Source: Phymatolithon calcareum (lineage: Eukaryota > Rhodophyta > Florideophyceae > Hapalidiales). Taken from it: 64,000 nt of DNA. Position numbers and translations under genes: made by a program. The notes under the pieces were generated by a model, which was not told the origin of the DNA, did no database searches, and saw only the letters and a list, made by a program, of their open reading frames with translations. The DNA lies in assembly GCA_977006965.1 (NCBI GenBank), contig OZ345353.1, positions 1,984,001 through 2,048,000 of the forward strand. The letters are read 5' to 3'. Positions 44,685-55,131 of the stretch are shown here, piece after piece (the stretch's first letter is position 1; every line of letters begins with the position of its first letter).

Positions 44685-46204
44685 TTAGTATCTTTTGCCG
44701 ATCAGTCCCATTCCTTCTGCGAACCGTATAGTTTTAACACGGTTCAACGGCTTAGTCAGAGCATCTACTATCATCTCGTCGCTAGGGCAATACTTGAACT
44801 CAACTCTTCCAGCAGCAACAACATCTCGGACATAATGATATTGTATGTCAATTTGTTTGTTGCGCTGGGTGTTTGCCGAATTCCGCCCGATAGCGATTGC
44901 CCCTTGATTATCCGAGGAGATGAGAACTTGAGGTAGCTTCTCAAGACCATGTACATCGTATATTGGCCTCGCAAGCCGAACAGCTTCTTTTGTAGCTGAA
45001 CATGAAGCGATATATCCGGCTTGACATGACGAGTTTGGGGTCTGTTTCTTCGACCCCCCCAGCTTATCGCGCCTACAGCCAGCAGAAAGATGTATCCACT
45101 TGTGGACTTGCGCGTTTCTCGACAACCGGCCCAGTCGGAGTCACTGTAGCCGATTGGAGACAAACTGGTGTCGGAGGCAAAGAGAATGCCATGATCTCGA
45201 GTGCCTGCAACATACCGCAGAACACGCTTGACAGCCGTCCAGTGACGCTTGAGGGGACTTTCACAGAATGAAGAAAGCTTTCCGACAGTGTCGGATAAGT
45301 CTGGACGTGTACCAACCATGAGGTACATGAGGTTGCCAATTGCTGGACGGTATGGGACTTCGGCAGAAGCTGCTTCCATGGTGTCGATTTCATTCACTGT
45401 GCTAGGTTCGATGCCGATTTCCATCGGAGTCGGTGCGGGTTTCGCATTTTCCATGTGAAACCGCTTAAGAACTGTCTCCGCATATGCCGATTGTAATAAG
45501 TGCAAAGTGCGGAGTGTTCGATCCCGACGGATTTCTAGTCCCAGGCATAAGCTTGCGTCCCCCAGATCCTTCATCTCGAACCGCTTGTTTAGCTCCCCCT
45601 TGATCCAGGTATTCGCAGAGTTGTCATTTCCTGCGATCAGCAAGTCATCTACGTACAAGGCAATGATTATTATGCTCTTTGACGTATGTCTGACATATAG
45701 ACAAGGTTCATTCGGACTGCTGGTGAAACCAAGCTCGTTGATTAAGAAGGCATCGATTTTTGCGTTCCATTCACGAGGAGCTTGTTTCAGTCCGTAGAGC
45801 GCCTTGAGGAGCTTACAAACCAAGTCAGGTCGTTGTGGATCTCTAAATCCTGCTGGAGCCTCCATATAGATGTCTTCGTCTAGGTCTCCATGTAAGAACG
45901 CTGTGACGACATCCATTTGGTGCAGTTCCAGATCATGGACGGCAACCGTTGTAAGTAGGATATGGATAGAGGTGAACTTGACGACTGGGGCATACGTATC
46001 CCCTTAGTCCACCCCATGCACCTGTCGGAACCCTTTCGCAACGATGCGAGCTTTGGGTCTGGTATCCTTGATTTTGAACACATACTTGCACGGAAGCACA
46101 TTCATGCCGGATTGTCGAGGGACGAGGGTCCAAGTGTTATTGCGAGTGATTGACGAGTGTTCTTTGTCCGGAGCAGGAGACCAGAAGTCAATGTTGAGTA
46201 TCTA
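44685..46204 (-). pseudogene. Element E RT and RNase H, broken
   Basis: RT occupies 45125-45916 (MDVVTAFLHGDLDEDIYMEA, YVDDLLIAGNDNS) and continues upstream to about 46200 through a stop just before the GDTYAPVVKFTSI block (IAKGFRQVHGVD then TAA). A frameshift near 45050-45070 separates the start of RNase H from its remainder (44685-45125: CQAGYIASCSATKEAVRLAR, HIDIQYHYVRD-like QIDIQYHYVRDVVAAGRVEF). Confidence 0.85.
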
Positions 46205-46643
46205 TGTGTTGTAAAGATTCGATTGTTTGTTTACATTGAATTACATCGGTTCAGCCACTAGGGCTGACACTAGCTGGCTATTCTTAGTTTCTACGCCTTA
46301 CACACGTTAGGTGAATTGCGCAAGTGTCATGCGGAAACTCTATTTCGGCTGGTGCATCAAAACGCCGTGCAAGCGTCTGTATCATCGTGGCACGGCGGTT
46401 TGCCTGCGTTCCGCGGCTCTGCTTCCTACCTCCGTTCCGTGGCTCTGCTTCCTGCATCCGTTCCGTGGCTCTGCTTCCTTAACGGACATGTGAATTAAGA
46501 GCTCTGCTTCGATTGCGTGTCTGTTGCTAACGTAGACAGTGTGCCGGACACAGTAGAAAATAGTTGTAGACTTCACTGGCGGGTGTATATAAACTACACC
46601 CGACCGACTTTGCCATCGGAATAGATCAAGGAACCATCGAACA
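46205..46643 (+). repeat. LTR-3-like repeat, copy 2
   Basis: 439 bp, TGTGTTGTAAAGATTCGATT to CCATCGAACA, closely matching the copy at 37042-37480 including the CGTTCCGTGGCTCTGCTTCC internal repeats (46404-46480). It sits where element E's pol stops and a gag segment begins. No target duplication was found. Confidence 0.75.
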
Positions 46644-47640
46644 TCCAACCTCCCATACCTGATCCAACCAATAGCGCATTGCCATGCATTGTTCTTCCTG
46701 GAGTAAGCGGCTCTTGACGAATTCGAGTGAGAATAACTCGTCTTCATTTCCGAGTGCACTGACTGCACTGATCAGGCTGTCATAGCGCTCCGGAAGTCCG
46801 TTCAGCACAGCTATTGCCATTTCCCTGTCGTCGATATCGACACCCATTGACTTTAGGGTGGATGCGAGCTGACGAATTCGGTTCTTGTAGGGCAGTATTT
46901 TCTCGTCCTCAAGTATTGTAGCGCTGTAGAATTTGCGACGAGCGGCCAATTTGTTCAAAAGAGTGTGTTGCTCGAAGATGTTGGTAATCGACGTGCACAT
47001 TTCTTTCTCCGTTTCCACATCTCACACATGTTCGAGATGCTCGTTGGAGAGTGAAAGACCGATAATTTCCTTCGCTTTGTTGTCGCGTCGATGCCAGAGC
47101 TTGAAATCATCAGAGTCCTGTGCTGGTGGATCGTCCTCGATGAACTCATCGAGCTCGCGCAATATAAGTACTAGCTGAATTTATGTTTCCAAGCATGGAA
47201 ATTGGTCTCGTTTAGTTTTTCGACCTTCAGCGTTCCTTGTGAGTTGTCTGCATTGGAGGTCTGGAGTCTTGAAAATATTGTCGAAGATCCGTTAGGGGAG
47301 TCCACTGCGAGTCAGAACAAGGTCAAATATCAAGGCAATCTATCCCGTATAAGAAATTCGCTTCGAGTCGATGTGACTCGGACCTTGTTCGGCGGTTCGC
47401 ACTATGCCAAGTTGAACAATAATTTTCCCGCGAATGTGCGAAAACGGTTGTTTTAGAGCCAAAATTTCTTTCTATGCAAGCAGGCCTTGCTAAAAACTTC
47501 AAAAGGGTTGTGCACCACAATTTCGGTAATTGAGCAAGGATATGCAAGAACGAGTACCGGAAGGTCAAACAAAAGTTTGATCGGATCACAATCAAGGTAA
47601 CGACCCTATGTTGGTTGGATCAGGTATTGGAGATTGGATG
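46644..47640 (-). pseudogene. Isolated Copia gag segment
   Basis: The minus-strand frame 46626-47018 encodes gag (TSITNIFEQHTLLNKLAARR, LPYKNRIRQLASTLKSMGVD), with the upstream part in another frame (47000-47197: LRELDEFIEDDPPAQDSDDF). It stops at the LLQEEQCMAMR block, before the zinc knuckle. The 47198-47610 part is leader-like with no coding. Inverted 31-bp repeats flank the segment (46641-46672 and 47611-47643). Confidence 0.75.
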
Positions 47641-48081
47641 TGTTGGAAGTGTGAAGCTTGGAGATCTCGTCGCATCTCACTTCAATATCAAGGTTTGATC
47701 TCGGTACACGTGTACACGTGTCAAGTCGAAAGACAAAGTGTCTCAGAACTTGGATTCATGAAGATTGGCAGTGACACGTTTCAAAGTATAATAAGAGTAT
47801 GACAATCATACTCCCCTCACTCAGTAGATGATTCTTGATTTTTTCATGTTACACGTGTCATATGATACTATGACAAATTTGTTTAGGGTTAGAGTGTCTC
47901 CGTCGTCAATTAGGGTTTTGATCAAGTCTGGTTGAATTCTCAGGTCTTATAGTCTTGACCTGAGGTCCGCCAAGTCAATAAACCAAGGAACTCATTCACT
48001 CACAACTCATCTTCTCGTCATCCAAATCTTTCCAACCAAACTTTTTCCTTCACCTCATCTTATCCCTAACCTCGAACAACA
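47641..48081 (+). repeat. LTR-1, 5' LTR of element B
   Basis: 441 bp, TGTTGGAAGTGTGAAGCTTG to ACCTCGAACAACA. It contains ACACGTGTACACGTGT (47707-47722), GAGTATGACAATCATACTC (47796-47814), a weak TATA region (GGTCTTATAGTC) and AATAAACCAAGGAACTC. A primer binding site follows. Confidence 0.93.
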
Positions 48082-48102
48082 GGTTATGGGCCCAGTCAGC
48101 GC
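48082..48102 (+). other. Primer binding site, tRNA-iMet anticodon-arm type (element B)
   Basis: GGTTATGGGCCCAGTCAGCG abuts the LTR end. GGTTATGGGCCCAG is the reverse complement of the initiator tRNA-Met anticodon arm (CTGGGCCCATAACC), not of a tRNA 3' acceptor end. The same string serves Drosophila copia, which is primed by a 5' half of initiator tRNA-Met. Confidence 0.88.
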
Positions 48103-48644
48103 TTGATCACCACCGCGCTTCATCATCATCGTCGTCTCCGGGGCTCATCCTTCGCCCCCGATCTTCTCCTGGTTGCGCATCCTTGCTTGGCAAGGCCAGC
48201 TCCAGGGGACTTGTCTGTCATTGTTCACAAGCTTCCTGTTCGGTTCCTTGCTCAATTACCTCTGGTCTTTGAGTGAGGCCCGTTCAGAAAGTGTTATAGC
48301 GTCTTGCAGTGCGCGTTGCCGGCTGCAGGTTCAGGTGTACCAAAACACGACAAGGGTTTCCTATTGTGTCTCCTTGCTTGATTACCGTCGGTTTTCTTGT
48401 CGGGCCCTCCTCAGGATACCACAAAGCGTCTTGCAGTGCGTGTTGCCGACTGCAGGTTCAGGTGTACCAAAACGCCACAAGAGGTATACGGCCATTGAGC
48501 CATCCCCCGATCAAGGTCCGGGTCACATTGCCTTGAAGGAATTTCTTATACGGGACAGATTGCCTCGATAGTTAACTTCGTTTGACTCGCAGTGGACTCC
48601 CCGAACGGATTTTCGACAAGAAATAGAAGACCCAACTCCGCAAA
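48103..48644 (+). repeat. Retroelement leader with internal duplication
   Basis: Two copies of an about 125-bp unit containing AGCGTCTTGCAGTGCG...TTGCCG and CTGCAGGTTCAGGTGTACC (48299-48350 and 48424-48476) and related CCTTGCTTGATTACC strings. The leaders of elements A and G have the same duplication. Open frames in it are not conserved, so it is taken as non-coding. Confidence 0.8.
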
Positions 48645-49573
48645 ATGGACAACTCACAAGGAACACTGAAGGTCGAAAAGCTCAACGAGACCAACTTCCA
48701 TGCTTGGAAACAGAAAATTCAGCTAGTACTATCATTCCGCGAACTTGATGAATACATTGAGGATGATCCACCGGCACAGGACTCGGACGATTTCACTATC
48801 TGGCGTCGAAGTGACAACAAGGCAAAGCAATTATCGGACTTTCTCTCTCGGACGAACATCTCGAGCATGTGCAAGATGTGGAAACGGCCAAGGAAATGTG
48901 GCAGTCGATTCTCAATATCTTCGAACGACATACCCTACTCAACAAATTGGCTGCTCGTCGCAAGTTCTATACTGCCACTATGCTCGAGGACGAGAAAATA
49001 CTGCCCTATACAAACCGCATTGGCCAGCTCTCATCTACCCTGAAGTCAATGGGTGTCGATATCGACGACAAAAAAATAGCAATGTCTGTGCTTAACGGAC
49101 TTCCGGAACGCTTCGATAGCTTAATCAGTGCACTCGATGCTCTTGGGAACGAGGATGAGTCATTTTCTCTGGAATTTGTCAAGAGCAGACTTTTGCAAGA
49201 AGAGCAACGCATGTCTATGAGAGTCGAAGCATCAACCGTCAAATCTGAGACTGCCGCACTGTTCACTGCCAGACGCGATGGAGAACGCATTCGTGACCAC
49301 TGCGACCATTGTCATCGATCCGGACATAAGAGCCATAAATGTTGGACCAAGTTTCCTCACCTTGCTCCAGATGGATACAAACGTCGAAATGAAAAGCAAA
49401 CAAAACCATCTGCATTTCTGACTGATGAATCGGAACCCACTCGAGTGATGTCCGATTCCGACTTTGTATGCCTCATGGCCAATGTGCGCAGCTCCGACAT
49501 TCCGGGAAACTCTAAGTCATGGATCATTGACTCTGGCAGTACATCACACATGACATTCGATCGTTCGATCTTC
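48645..49573 (+). pseudogene. Element B gag and protease start, one frameshift
   Basis: The ATG at 48645 opens MDNSQGTLKVEKLNETNFHA. A 1-bp deletion near 48828 (KAK then QLSD) shifts the frame; the correct text resumes from 48869 (HVQDVETAKEMWQSILNIFE) through the zinc knuckle (CDHCHRSGHKSHKC) and the protease DSGSTSHMTFDRSIFC, where the element is cut. Confidence 0.9.
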
Positions 49574-50017
49574 TGTTGAGGAAGGTTAGGCAAGTGATGG
49601 GGAGAAAGAAAAAGTTTGGTTGAAGGAAAATGGTTGAGTAGAAGATGAGTTGTGAGTGAATGAGTTCCTTGGTTTATTCACTTGGCGGACCTCACGTCAA
49701 GACTATACAGACTTGAGAACTCAATCAACTTGATCAAAAACCCTAATTGACGACGGAAGCACTCTAACCCTAAACAAATTTGTCATAATATCATATGACA
49801 CGTGTAACATGAAAAAATCAAGAATCATCTACTGAGTGAGGGGAGTATGATTATCATACTCTTATCATACTTTGACACGTGTCACTGCCAATCTTCCTGA
49901 TTCAAAGTTCTGAGGCACTTTGACATTCGACTTGACACGTGTACACGTGTACCGAGATCATACCTTGATATTGAAGTGTGTTTGCGACTAGAGCTCCAAG
50001 CAATCACACTTCCAACA
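49574..50017 (-). repeat. LTR-1, 3' LTR of element A
   Basis: 444 bp, minus-strand start TGTTGGAAGTGTGATTGCTT and end CCTTCCTCAACA. It contains the perfect 16-bp palindrome ACACGTGTACACGTGT (49935-49950) and the perfect 19-bp GAGTATGATTATCATACTC (49843-49861). Confidence 0.93.
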
Positions 50018-50038
50018 CTCCCCCTTGGTCGAGGGACA

Positions 50039-51484
50039 CTACGACTTCCTCGCGCATATACCCATGTCATGTGCGAACTTGGCCGTCTTGACACGATCGA
50101 GTGGCTTGGTGAGTGCATCCGCAATCATCAACTCAGTACTACAATACTTGATAGATATCTTGGCCGTGGCAACCACATCACGAACATAGTGATATTGGAT
50201 GTCTATGTGCTTGTTCCTCTGAGTGATGGCCGCGTTTCGCCCGGTCGCGATCGCACTTTGACTGTCAGTGTACAGAGTCATGGCGGATGGCTTCTCGAGA
50301 CCTTGAACATCGGCAATGAGTCTTGACAACCAGACAGATTCCTTGGTGGCGACACACGAAGCGATGTATTCCGCTTTGCATGTTGAAGTGGCGACGATGG
50401 TTTGCTTCTTTGAACGACAGCTTATGGCTCCCCCTGCAAGAAGGAACACATAGCCACTCGTGGACCGTCTTGTCTCAACACATTCCGCCCAATCCGCATC
50501 CGTGTAACCGATTGGAACCAAACTCCCACTTCCACCGAACAAAATTCTGTGATCTCGAGTACCCGCAATATATCGTAGAACACGCTTCACGCCCATCCAG
50601 TGACGTTTCAGCGGCTTTTCGCAGAACGAAGACAGCTTTCCGACCGAGTCCGAGATGTCTGGGCGTGTACCAACCATCAAGTACATGAGACTTCCGATGG
50701 CTGGACGGTATGGAACTTGTTCATCGACGAGCTGAGTGATGTTGACTTCTTCGGTTCCGGTGTTCTTGTTGCTTGACTCCATAGGGGTTGGTGCTGGTTT
50801 CGAGTTCTCCATGCCGAAACGTTCCAAGACTGACTGAGCGTAGACCGACTGCGAGAGGTGAAGAGTTCGAACTGTGCGATCTCGGCGAATATCAAGTCCA
50901 AGACAAACACTAGCTTCTCCAAGGTCCTTCATCTCGAATCGCTTGTTCAGCTCCCCCTTGATCCACGAAATAGCAGAAGTATCGTTTCCGGCAATCAGCA
51001 AGTCATCCACATATAGCGCGATGATCATGATGCTGCTTGACTTATGCCGGACATAAAGACAAGGATCATTGGGACTACTTGAGAAGCCGAGCTCGTCGAT
51101 GAGGAACTTGTCGATTTTGGCATGCCACTGTCGCGGTGCTTGCTTCAGGCCGTATAGTGCCTTCAAGAGCTTGCAAACAAGGTCAGGACGCTTGGGATCA
51201 CGAAATCCAGACGGAACTTCCATGTAGATGTCTTCGTCAAGGTCACCATGCAAGAAAGCCGTAACAACATCCATGTGGTATAGTTCCAAATCATGGACAG
51301 CAACGGTTGCAAGTAGGATACGAATCGAGGTGAACTTTACGACTGGCGCATACGTTTGACCGTAGTCCACCCCATGCACCTGTCGGAACCCTTTCGCAAC
51401 AATGCGGACTTTTGGGCCTGTATCCTTGACCTTGAAGACATACTTGCACGGTAGAACGTTCATGCCAGGCTTGCGAGTGACCAA
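50039..51484 (-). pseudogene. Element A reverse transcriptase and RNase H
   Basis: An open stretch of 481 codons follows the in-frame stop. It has VAKGFRQVHGVDYGQTYAPV, MDVVTAFLHGDLDEDIYMEV, ALYVDDLLIAGND (the YVDD catalytic site), RPAIGSLMYLMVGTRPDISD, and RNase H with STCKAEYIASCVATKESVWL and TLYTDSQSAIATGRNAAITQ. It ends with KTAKFAHDMGICARKS just before the polypurine tract. Domains look complete; only the upstream stop separates them from integrase. Confidence 0.93.
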
Positions 51485-51511
51485 CTTCCAAGTGTTGTTG
51501 CGGGTTAGTGA

Positions 51512-53410
51512 CTAGTGTTCATTCTCAATGCCCGGAGACCAGAAGTCGACATTTTTAATTGAAGTCGCTTCCTTGAAGGTCTGAGGCACTTGATGAGAAG
51601 ACAAACCGGTTTCAGATGCAAGGTTGACGGACTCGAGGGCCAGCATAGCAGTATGCGAGAGAGTGTTCCAGAAGTCAGAGGGTGCTTTTGAGACCCGAGC
51701 TGACCTACGCAGAATGGGTTTGGCGATCATCGGAGATGTTTCGTCAGAACCAGATGGAGATATAGGTTGTTCTCCACCATCTGCTTGCTCACCTTCGTCA
51801 ATGTCCTTCTCGATGCTCTTATCATCTACATCCGAAATGACCTTACCTTCAATCGTATCATCACTCAGTTTGATTTGAGGAGTTTCAAAAGATACATTGG
51901 TTTCGGTCTCATCGAATCCGCAATCCGATTCATTGAACGTCACGTCCCTTGACACAATCACTTTCCGCAAGTCTGCATCCCACAGCTTATACCCTTTTGA
52001 TGCGAACGAGTATCCCAGCATAACCGCCTCACGAGTACGACTGTCGAGTTTCTTCACTTTCTTCTTCGGAATCACGTACCAACACTTGGCGCCAAATACG
52101 CGCAAGTGTCCCAAATCTGGAGGGGCACCCATCCATATGTGATGGGGGGTTGTGTTCGAAGGAAGTCCTCGTGACGTAGCTCGGTTGCGCACATACACAG
52201 CAGTTGCCAACGCTTCAGCCCAGAACTTCTTCTCGATGCCTCTGTGATGGAGCATCGAGCGCACTAAGTTGAGAAGTGTGCGGTTCATGCGTTCAGCCAC
52301 CCCATTCTGCTGTGGGGTGTAAGCGACTGTGAGCTGTTGATGGATGCCGTGTTCCGCAAGATATGCCTTGAACTCGTTTGAAAGGTACTCGCCTCCATTG
52401 TCTGTCCTAATTGCTTTGAGCTTTGGTGCTTTCGAGAAGTCCTGTATGTTCAAGTGCTTAAGCTTTCTACCTGTATGGGTTTCAGCGTACTTGTGAAACT
52501 TCCGAAAACACTCAAAGCTCTCCGACTTCTTTCGCATGGTGAATACCGTGGTCCACTTGGAGTGATCATCGATGAATGTGATGAAGTACTGTGATCCTCC
52601 AAGGGACGGAATGTCGATAGGACCAAGAACGTCTGAATGTACGAGATCGAGAACAGCGGTGGAGCGAGAACTACTGGACTTTGGAATCGGAGCACGATGA
52701 CCTTTGCCGGCAAAACAACCATTACATGGATGTGTGGACTGTGAGTTGGGAGCAATCTTTACACCTTTCACCACCCGATGGTTTACCATTCCGGTAATTC
52801 CAGTGTGGTCAACATGCCCAAGTCGTTCATGCCAGAGCTGTAGGCTCGCGAAACAGGAAACTTCGTTAAGTTTATTTCCATCTGCAAGGTCTAGAGAGTA
52901 GAGACTTTTGCGTAGAGTACCTGTTGCGATCGTGTCATTATGAGCTTTAACATAGCAACGGCTGTTCTTGAACGTTATACCATATCCGTACTCATCCATT
53001 TTTGAGACAGACAATAGAGAGTATCCGAAGTCGGGTATGTGCGTAACGTCCTTGAGCTTTCGTTTTAACGATTTGCCGTTCACGTTAAGCGTAATGATGA
53101 CATCACCTTTTCCAGCGATTGTGGCCTGTGCTTTGGTTACCATTTCGACGGTTGAAGACATTTTGGTGTATGAGCAGAAGATTGAACGATCGAACGTCAT
53201 ATGCGATGTACTACCAGAGTCAATGATCCATGACTTTGACTTCTCGGAAATATCAGAATCGCGCACCTTGACCATCAGGCATACAAAGTCGGAATCGGAC
53301 ATAACTCGAACATGTTCCGATTCATCGGTCAGGTATGCAGCTGGTTTCGTTTGCTTTCCATTCCGATTTTTGTATCTTTCAGGAGCAGGTGTGGAAACTT
53401 GGTCCAACAT
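51512..53410 (-). pseudogene. Element A protease and integrase
   Basis: 632 codons. Protease: SWIIDSGSTSHMTFDRSIFC. GAG-pre-integrase HHCC: LWHERLGHVDHTGI...CNGCFAGKGHRAPIPKS. Integrase core: LVHSDVLGPIDIPSLGGSQY, IDDHSKWTTVF, IRTDNGGEYLSNEFKAYLAE, YTPQQNGVAERMNRTLLNLV. The linker has RRSARVSKAPSDFWN. It ends at a TAG (ENEH-stop) where sibling elements have SSL, and its start is joined to gag only through a frameshift. Confidence 0.93.
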
Positions 53411-54105
53411 TTCACACTTCTATGTCCAGATCGATGACAATGTTCACAGTAGTCACGAATTCGTTCTCCATCGCGTCTGGCAGTGAAAAGTGCAGCAGTC
53501 TCAGCTTTGACGGTTGATGCTTCGACACGCATTGACATGCGTTGCTCTTCCTGGAGTAGTCGACTCTTCACAAATTCAAGTGAGAATGATTCGTCTTCAT
53601 TGCCGAGAGCATCAAGTGCACTTATCAAGCTGTCGTAACGTTCGGGAAGTCCGTTCAATACAGCCCTGGCCATTTCGTTATCGTTAATATCGACACCCAT
53701 TGACTTGAGGGTGGATGCGAGTTGGCGAATGCGGTCCGTATAGGGCAGTATTTTCTCGTCCTCGAGCATAGTGGCAGTGTAGAACTTACGTCTAGCGGCC
53801 AGTTTGTTCAAAAGAGTGTGTCGTTCGAAGATATTGAGAATCGACGTCCACATCTCTTTGGCCGTTTCGACATCCTGCACATGCTCGAGATGTTCGTCGG
53901 AAAGCGAGAGACCGATAGTAGCCTTTGCTTTATTGTCATTACGACGCCAGAGCTTGAAATCTTCGGAATCTCGTGCCGGTGGATCGTCCTCTATGAACTC
54001 GTCGAGTTCGCGGAATGATAGTACTGGCTGAATTTTCTGTTTCCAAGCGTGGAAATTGGTCTCATTTAACTTTTCGACCTTCAGCGTTCCCTGGGAGTTG
54101 TCCAT
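53329..54105 (-). pseudogene. Element A gag with zinc knuckle
   Basis: From the ATG at 54103-54105: MDNSQGTLKVEKLNETNFHA, the DUF4219/UBN2-like gag core (FIEDDPPARDSEDFKLWRRN, TLLNKLAARRKFYTATMLED, GLPERYDSLISALDALGNED) and a CCHC knuckle CEHCHRSGHRSVKC. After CWTKFPHL the frame is wrong relative to sibling elements, showing a 1-bp loss near 53390. Confidence 0.92.
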
Positions 54106-54668
54106 TTTGCGGAGTGGGGGTCTTCTATTCTTGTCGAAAATCCGTTCGGGGAGTCCACTGCGAGTCGACACAAGGTCAACTATCAAGGCAATCTATCCCT
54201 TATAAGAAATTCCTTCGAGTTGGAATGACCCGGTCCTTGATCGGGGGATGGCTCAATGGCCGTATACCTCTTGTGGCGTTTTGGTACACCTGAACCTGCA
54301 GTCGGCAACACGCACTGCAAGACGCTTTGTGGTATCCTGAGGTGGGCCAGACAAGAAAACCGAAGGTAATCAAGCAAGGAGACACAACAGAAACCCTTGT
54401 GGTGTTTTGGTACACCTGAACCTGCAGCCGGCAACGCGCACTGCAAGACGCTATAACACTTTCTGAACGGGCCTCAGTCAAAGACCAGAGGTAATTGAGC
54501 AAGGAACTGAACAGGAAGCTCGTGAACAATGACAGACAAGTCCTCTGGAGCGGGCCTTGCGAGAAAACCAGAGGTAATCAAGCAAGGATGCGCAACCAGG
54601 AGAAGATCGGGGGCGAAGGATGAGCCCCGGAGACGACGATGATGATGAAGCGCGGTGGTGATCAAGCG

Positions 54669-54686
54669 CTGACTGGGCCCATAACC
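54669..54686 (-). other. Primer binding site, tRNA-iMet anticodon-arm type (element A)
   Basis: Minus-strand GGTTATGGGCCCAGTCAG directly after the LTR end (AACAACA). The same site as in elements B and G. Confidence 0.88.
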
Positions 54687-55131
54687 TGTTGTTGGAGGTG
54701 AGGGATAAGATTAGGAGACTGGAAAAGTTTGGTTGGTGAAGATTGGTGAAGGAGAAGTGGAGCTAGGTGAGAATGAGTTCCTTGGTTTATTCACTTGGCG
54801 GACCTCAGGTAAAGACTATATAGACTAGAGAACACAACCAGACTTGATCAAAACCTTAACTGACGACGGAGACACACTAACCCTAAACAAATTTGTCATA
54901 CTATCATATGACACGTGTAACATGAAAAAAATCAAGAATCATCTACTGAGTAAGGGGAGCATGATTATCATACTCTTATCATACTTTGACACGTGTCACT
55001 GCCAATCTTCTTGATTCAAAGTTCTGAGGCACTTTGACATTCGACTTGACACGTGTACACGTGTACTGAGATCATACTTTGATATTGAAGTGTGTTTGCG
55101 ACTAGAGCTCAGAGCAATCAAACTTCCCACA
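54687..55131 (-). repeat. LTR-1, 5' LTR of element A
   Basis: 445 bp. The minus-strand start reads TGTGGGAAGTTTGATTGCTC (TGTTGG damaged) and the end CACCTCCAACAACA. Palindromes ACACGTGTACACGTGT near 55050 and a TATATA box (54817-54822) are kept. Its outer edge runs straight into satellite. Confidence 0.9.
54817..54822 (-). promoter_or_regulatory. TATA box of LTR-1 (element A)
   Basis: TATATA within GACTATATAGAC at this place in most LTR-1 copies, followed about 35-40 bp downstream by AATAAA (minus strand, 54787-54792). This spacing fits U3 promoter and R-region polyadenylation signals. Confidence 0.6.

Larger units (their letters stand above)
44250..46204 (-). mobile_element. Copia element E: LTR-4, RNase H and RT
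   Basis: LTR-4 (44250-44663) abuts a polypurine tract (CAAGCGGGAG) and then RNase H and RT on the minus strand up to about 46204. An LTR-3 copy and a separate gag segment follow. Its protein is more diverged from the other young elements than they are from each other, consistent with its different LTR. Confidence 0.85.
47641..49573 (+). mobile_element. Copia element B: 5' LTR, leader, gag and protease start
   Basis: A 5' LTR-1 (47641-48081), a primer binding site and a 560-bp leader precede gag and the start of protease. The element is cut at 49573, inside protease (TFDRSIFC), by the LTR of minus-strand element A. The rest of B is not found on the other side of A. Confidence 0.92.
49574..55131 (-). 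mobile_element. Copia element A, near-complete, inactivated
   Basis: 5,558 bp with both LTRs (5' 54687-55131, 3' 49574-50017), a primer binding site (54669-54686), leader, gag, protease, integrase, RT, RNase H and a polypurine tract (AAGGGGGAG next to 50017). Gene order is that of Copia (integrase before RT). Two lesions break the polyprotein: a frameshift near 53390 after the zinc knuckle and a TAG near 51512. The LTRs differ visibly and no target duplication exists (TCTTC on one side, ATAGC on the other), so the element may be a recombination product. Confidence 0.93.

Noticed and set aside
48173-48571. 132-codon frame in the leader of element B, with relatives in A and G
   Set aside because: The relatives are frameshifted between copies and the text is a translated duplication; most likely non-coding leader.
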